Made by a program: the position numbers and the translations under genes. This document shows positions 8,074-11,074 of a DNA stretch of 11,074 nt, in pieces. Origin of the DNA: Isohypsibius dastychi (taxonomy: Eukaryota; Tardigrada; Eutardigrada; Parachela; Isohypsibiidae); the NCBI GenBank assembly GCA_034696485.1, contig JAQIWT010001368.1, positions 1 through 11,074 on the forward strand, read 5' to 3'. A model generated the notes under the pieces. That model worked only from the letters and a program-made list of their open reading frames with translations, had not been told where the DNA came from and did no database searches. Position 1 is the stretch's first letter. Each line of letters opens with the position of its first letter.

Positions 8074-10011
8074 TCAGTCGGCCTGTTCTGCTTCGGGCTT
8101 GTACAAAGCCTTAAAAAGGTGCTTGGTTTCACACAGAACTTTTTGAGCAGCTGCGGCCGCGTCCTTGAAAGTTTGATGCTCTCCGCCAGACCTAAAAAGT
8201 AATGCAAGGTTCTTACGGTTCAGATCATAATGCGACAGAAATTCCGTGCATTGGATTTTCACTGGATTTTCTTTAAATATCGTCTACTTAAGCAATGTGG
8301 CCTACATGTTGTCCTCCTTGGTGAAAACATGGTATCTCATTTCCTGAGGTGGTCTATAGACGTCCTGTAGCTTCTTTCTATCATAGTAGTATCTCATCAA
8401 GACTGAGTGATCTTGCAGATTCAGAATGAAAGACTGGCGGTGCGCTGGAGTGTCCACCAAACACGAAATCTGTTGGTGAAACAATGATAGTACTAGTACA
8501 GTGAGGGACGTGACTGGTAACTGATAGATCAACCATGACAATATTAATATGATGGGCTACAATCTGTTTTACCCGCTGATCATAGTGAAGTGCTGTCTTG
8601 GCTTCATCTACATACGCCTCCGAGTTTGAGAATTTAGACGTCTTTGTAACAAAGTGCTTCACTTTGCTTTGTTTCTCTGTAGAAAATGTGGAGGCTTGTG
8701 TCACGTTTTGTTTTAATTTCTGATAAATCTCACGCTTTTTCTCGTGATCTTCTCGTGTGTGCTGAGTGAAATTGTTTCGTTGGAGAGCATTCAGGTGGTA
8801 AAACTTCGTTTTTTCTTGGAGCTCAATCAGCCGCCATGCTTTCCAAACACCATCCGGCGGGGGTCCACAGCAGAACCAAAGCCAGACTAATTCGCACAGT
8901 CCATCCAGAAACGTGGACACCGCAAAGTTGTTCATAATCGACAGAGGAAAAGAGATGCACAGAGCACAGTAGACCGCTTGAGCTAACAGATCGGGGAACA
9001 CCTTCAAGGTTATAAAATCACAATAATGAAACTAAACAACAATAACATACTGGGGGGGGGGGGGGCTGCTTCATAAGGTTACACTGACTCGGCTGGGGGT
9101 GGGGTTAAAATTTTACGTCGCACATACATGATGACATTTTACTCATGATACCGTGGTTATCTTGAACAAAACGTACGAAAGGTCGACGTACCGCAAAGAA
9201 GCGATCTTTCCAGCTGGTATGAGTCCATTCAATGGGAGTGCCTATCGGAAAACCGTTCAACAAGAAGTCACCGTAATTCCGTGCAATCCGATCAAAAAGG
9301 CGAGCTCTAATTTCCACATTCTTATGTTGAAGCCGGTCTTTGCAAAACTGTTCCAGATAAATATACCAAAAAAGATCGACCGCGATATCTTGGACCGCTT
9401 TGCTGAGAAACTGTTTTTCCAGCAGCTTGTCGAAATGGACCCGCATGGCAGCAACTTTTGTTAAACATCACTCATTTGATGAATTACCAATCTGCGCGCT
9501 ACCGTACTTCAGCGTTCAAATTCATCACTTGTACCAGAATGTTTGCGATATCCAGGTCCTTCGGCAAAGGAGTGGTCCTTTCCGAGTCAAATCCCTGCCA
9601 TCTGAGCTCAAAAAGATTCTTATTGTGCCAACAGAAAAGGCAAAAATCTGAACAAACTTGTAAGCACGGACGATCCCTGTGATATCTTCCTTGAACGGCT
9701 GTTTAAATTTTGGAGCAATGATTGAGTTCACAACATCTTCTCCATCTTCGTTATTTTGTTTGTTATAAGCGACCAAGAACTTTGATGCTCGGTGAGCCGA
9801 CGAACGCGTTTCATCCTGACTCTCTTCTAAATCTTAAAAATGTGAGAAGCTTCATGTGCCATATTCCCTGTACTCACGAACCGGAGTTTCGACCGAACTG
9901 AGAGGCGTCCGCCGCTAATTTGTCTTCATATTGCAAATTTCGGTTCATTAGGCCCCTGTAACTGCTTGACAAGATTCTAAGTTCTGTTGCGTCTTGACGG
10001 TTCTTGGCCAT
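8074..10011 (-). CDS. FAM227-family (FWWh domain) protein, multi-exon
   Basis: Best exons on the minus strand: 10011-9882, 9832 onward, a frame from 9647 to 9508, 9425-9192, 9001-8573, 8469-8306, 8191-8074. The ATG has G at -3 and +4. Family hallmarks as I recall them, in order: LPKDLDIANIL, then DLFWYIYLEQF (the FWWh motif region), LFDRIARNYGDFLL, FPDLLAQAVYCAL across a splice join, LWFCCGPPP, then LQDHSVLMRYYYDRK near the C-terminus. The splice FFA|VFPDLL joins the two halves exactly where the family is continuous. Later introns are 190, 103 and 114 nt. The length of about 410-470 aa compares with about 510-570 for the human paralogues; I cannot tell A from B. Molecular function is not established; members are mainly reported in ciliated and testis tissue. 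The join at 9642-9648 needs an unseen splice or an indel, and the acceptor at 9426 is weak. Confidence 0.8.
9052..9065. repeat. G14 homopolymer in a FAM227 intron (C14 in the transcript)
   Basis: A run of 14 G on the plus strand lies inside the 190-nt intron 9002-9191 of the FAM227 gene, about 50 nt upstream of its acceptor. In the pre-mRNA it is a poly-C stretch in the pyrimidine-tract side of the intron. A second G-rich patch follows at 9091-9104. Confidence 0.9.
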
Positions 10012-10032
10012 TTCGAAAATTATTGCATCCGC

Positions 10033-10038
10033 TTTATT
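10033..10038 (-). terminator. AATAAA polyadenylation signal candidate between membrane-protein and FAM227 genes
   Basis: Canonical AATAAA on the minus strand, about 111 nt after the stop of the upstream membrane-protein gene and only 21 nt before the FAM227 ATG. Cleavage 10-30 nt downstream would fall at or around that ATG. It is therefore a plausible 3'-end signal for the upstream gene in a very tight tandem junction. Confidence 0.5.
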
Positions 10039-10148
10039 GATATTTCATCTTGTTGGGATTTTCTTAGTGGTTGCGATCAGCTGCCATGGAACAACCAATA
10101 CGAACACAGAAAGCACGCTCTCGTACGTGCTATACACAACTTAGTTCG

Positions 10149-10820
10149 TCAACTTATTCTGGTACGAAAAAGCCCTAAAACCATACTGCAAAAACAAATA
10201 AAGAATGTCGCATATGCTTCGAGGTGATTGCCGAAATCTGTGGTTGAAATAACGGCCAGCCTGGTCAGGACTAGAATCAATTTAGATGTATCCAGCCATG
10301 AAGCCAACCAACCAAGAGCATGTCGACTGTTTCGGATAACTTCTTCAGTATCTTTTGTTCTTCGTGTCAACCAGTTCCAACTGCAGTAGATGATCAGGTC
10401 TCTAAGTAAACCCGCTTAGATAGTAGTTAAGCCATCTGCACTTAGACACATGCATACAGAAATAATCCCACGGCAAGGATAGTCCACGAATAGAGTGGCT
10501 TGTATCGAAAGGAAAATGCCCACCATGCTGCCTCAATGGAGATGGAAGCAGATACCACAATGAAGGTCACCAACATGGCAGTCGGAGACTTTGTCCTACA
10601 ACCAAATTCTTGTTTCTCCGAACATCAAAATCTGAAATTGGAGCGGAAACAACCATAAGCTTTGAACGACGGCTAATTTCTGGCTTCGCGGGCATGACTT
10701 CACACAGCCAGCAAAAACCAAAGAGGCAGCAATCACCAACAGCCTCCTTATGCCAACATCCGTTTCTGTATCTTGCAGCTGCACATCATTATCAAAAACC
10801 GGCAAAACAGGGAGGACCAT
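10149..10820 (-). CDS. Small multi-pass membrane protein (~178 aa), three exons, family unknown
   Basis: Model on the minus strand: 10820-10654, 10595-10458, 10380-10149 (537 nt, 178 aa). The introns are 58 nt (gttgtt..ttgtag) and 77 nt (gtatgc..actgcag), with matching phases. The ATG sits in aaaATGG, a strong context. Hydrophobic segments: LLVIAASLVFAG near residue 30, MLVTFIVVSASISIEAAWW near 62, YSWTILAVGLFL near 92, LILVLTRLAVI near 130, and ATFFICFCSMVLGLF near 157. A charged loop (TRRTKDTEEVIRNSR) sits in the middle. This looks like a four-pass small membrane protein, possibly with a re-entrant or fifth segment. The spacing recalls TMEM72-type proteins, but the match is too weak to name. 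If the second intron is not used, exon 2 ends at TAA 10444-10442, giving a 106-aa protein. Confidence 0.5.
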
Positions 10821-11074
10821 TTTGAGCTTCAAGTGTACTTTAAGGTCCTGACAGCCATATCTCGCGTAAACTTGAGCTCACCAGCGGTGGCTACGGGTGA
10901 CGCTATTCTTTAATTTTGTGGTTGTGTGTGCTCTTTTGAAACTATGGAAACATTTTACTACGCTATATTGAGTTTTGTATATACCATCCAGAGGATCACG
11001 CTCCCCAAATCGACGTTGTTGGTAGAACTTAAATTCCCTTTTTTGTTCCCCCCCCCCCCCCCCCCAGGAGGGAA
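10821..11074 (-). other. Upstream region of the membrane-protein gene
   Basis: This 254-nt stretch precedes the first ATG of the membrane-protein gene and is cut by the window edge. It should carry its promoter and 5' leader. An acceptor-like ggctgtcag ends about 27 nt before the ATG. AT-rich sequence occurs at 10916-10985. No further exon could be supported. Confidence 0.35.
11048..11065. repeat. C18 homopolymer (G18 on the transcribed-gene sense strand)
   Basis: An uninterrupted run of 18 C on the plus strand sits at the right edge, upstream of the membrane-protein gene. Unlike the two intronic tracts, it reads as poly-G in the sense direction of the genes. Confidence 0.9.

Noticed and set aside
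10149-10820. Identity as TMEM107 or TMEM72
   Set aside because: Only topology and a few scattered hydrophobic residues agree; no diagnostic motif is shared.
1-11074. Transposable elements, viral genes, CRISPR array or bacterial insert
   Set aside because: No transposase, reverse transcriptase, integrase, viral or bacterial coding signature, terminal inverted repeats or regular spacer array was seen on either strand.

Overview
The window is eukaryotic nuclear DNA from an intron-bearing organism with a compact gene layout. I could assemble four protein-coding genes. All lie on the minus strand, head to tail, and all are split by mostly tiny introns (about 49-115 nt) with ordinary GT-AG borders. 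Two encode families typical of organisms with motile cilia (CYB5D1 and FAM227). This argues for a ciliated eukaryote, most likely a small-genome invertebrate animal. The species cannot be fixed from the sequence. I see no bacterial operons, transposase, CRISPR array, rRNA or convincing tRNA.

Layout in transcription order (right to left). (1) 10820-10149: a small protein of about 178 aa in three exons, with about four hydrophobic segments; family unknown. (2) 10011-8074: a FAM227 (FWWh-domain) protein of about 410-470 aa. Its ATG is only 138 nt after the previous stop, and an AATAAA sits between them. One local frame problem near 9642-9648 remains unsolved. (3) 7417 to about 1773: a long coiled-coil protein of at least about 1338 aa in 10 or 11 exons, not recognised as a known family. 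Its 3' end is uncertain and may include a GC-AG intron and a 12-nt microexon. (4) 1248-336: a CYB5D1 orthologue of 265 aa in three exons with clean splice phases.

Non-coding parts are short. The main ones are the left flank (1-335), the CYB5D1 leader region (1249-1772, with an 83-codon overlapping upstream ORF), a 697-nt intron (5064-5760), the FAM227/coiled-coil intergenic region (7418-8073) and the right flank (10821-11074). Three long G/C homopolymers (G16, G14, C18 on the plus strand) lie only in non-coding DNA.

Together the genes suggest a same-strand neighbourhood enriched for cilium or axoneme proteins. Whether they share transcription or regulation is inference. I found no clear evidence of a wholly new biological system. 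The best leads are the unrecognised coiled-coil protein, the orphan membrane protein, the very tight gene-to-gene junction at 10011-10149, and the unusual exon structure at several sites.
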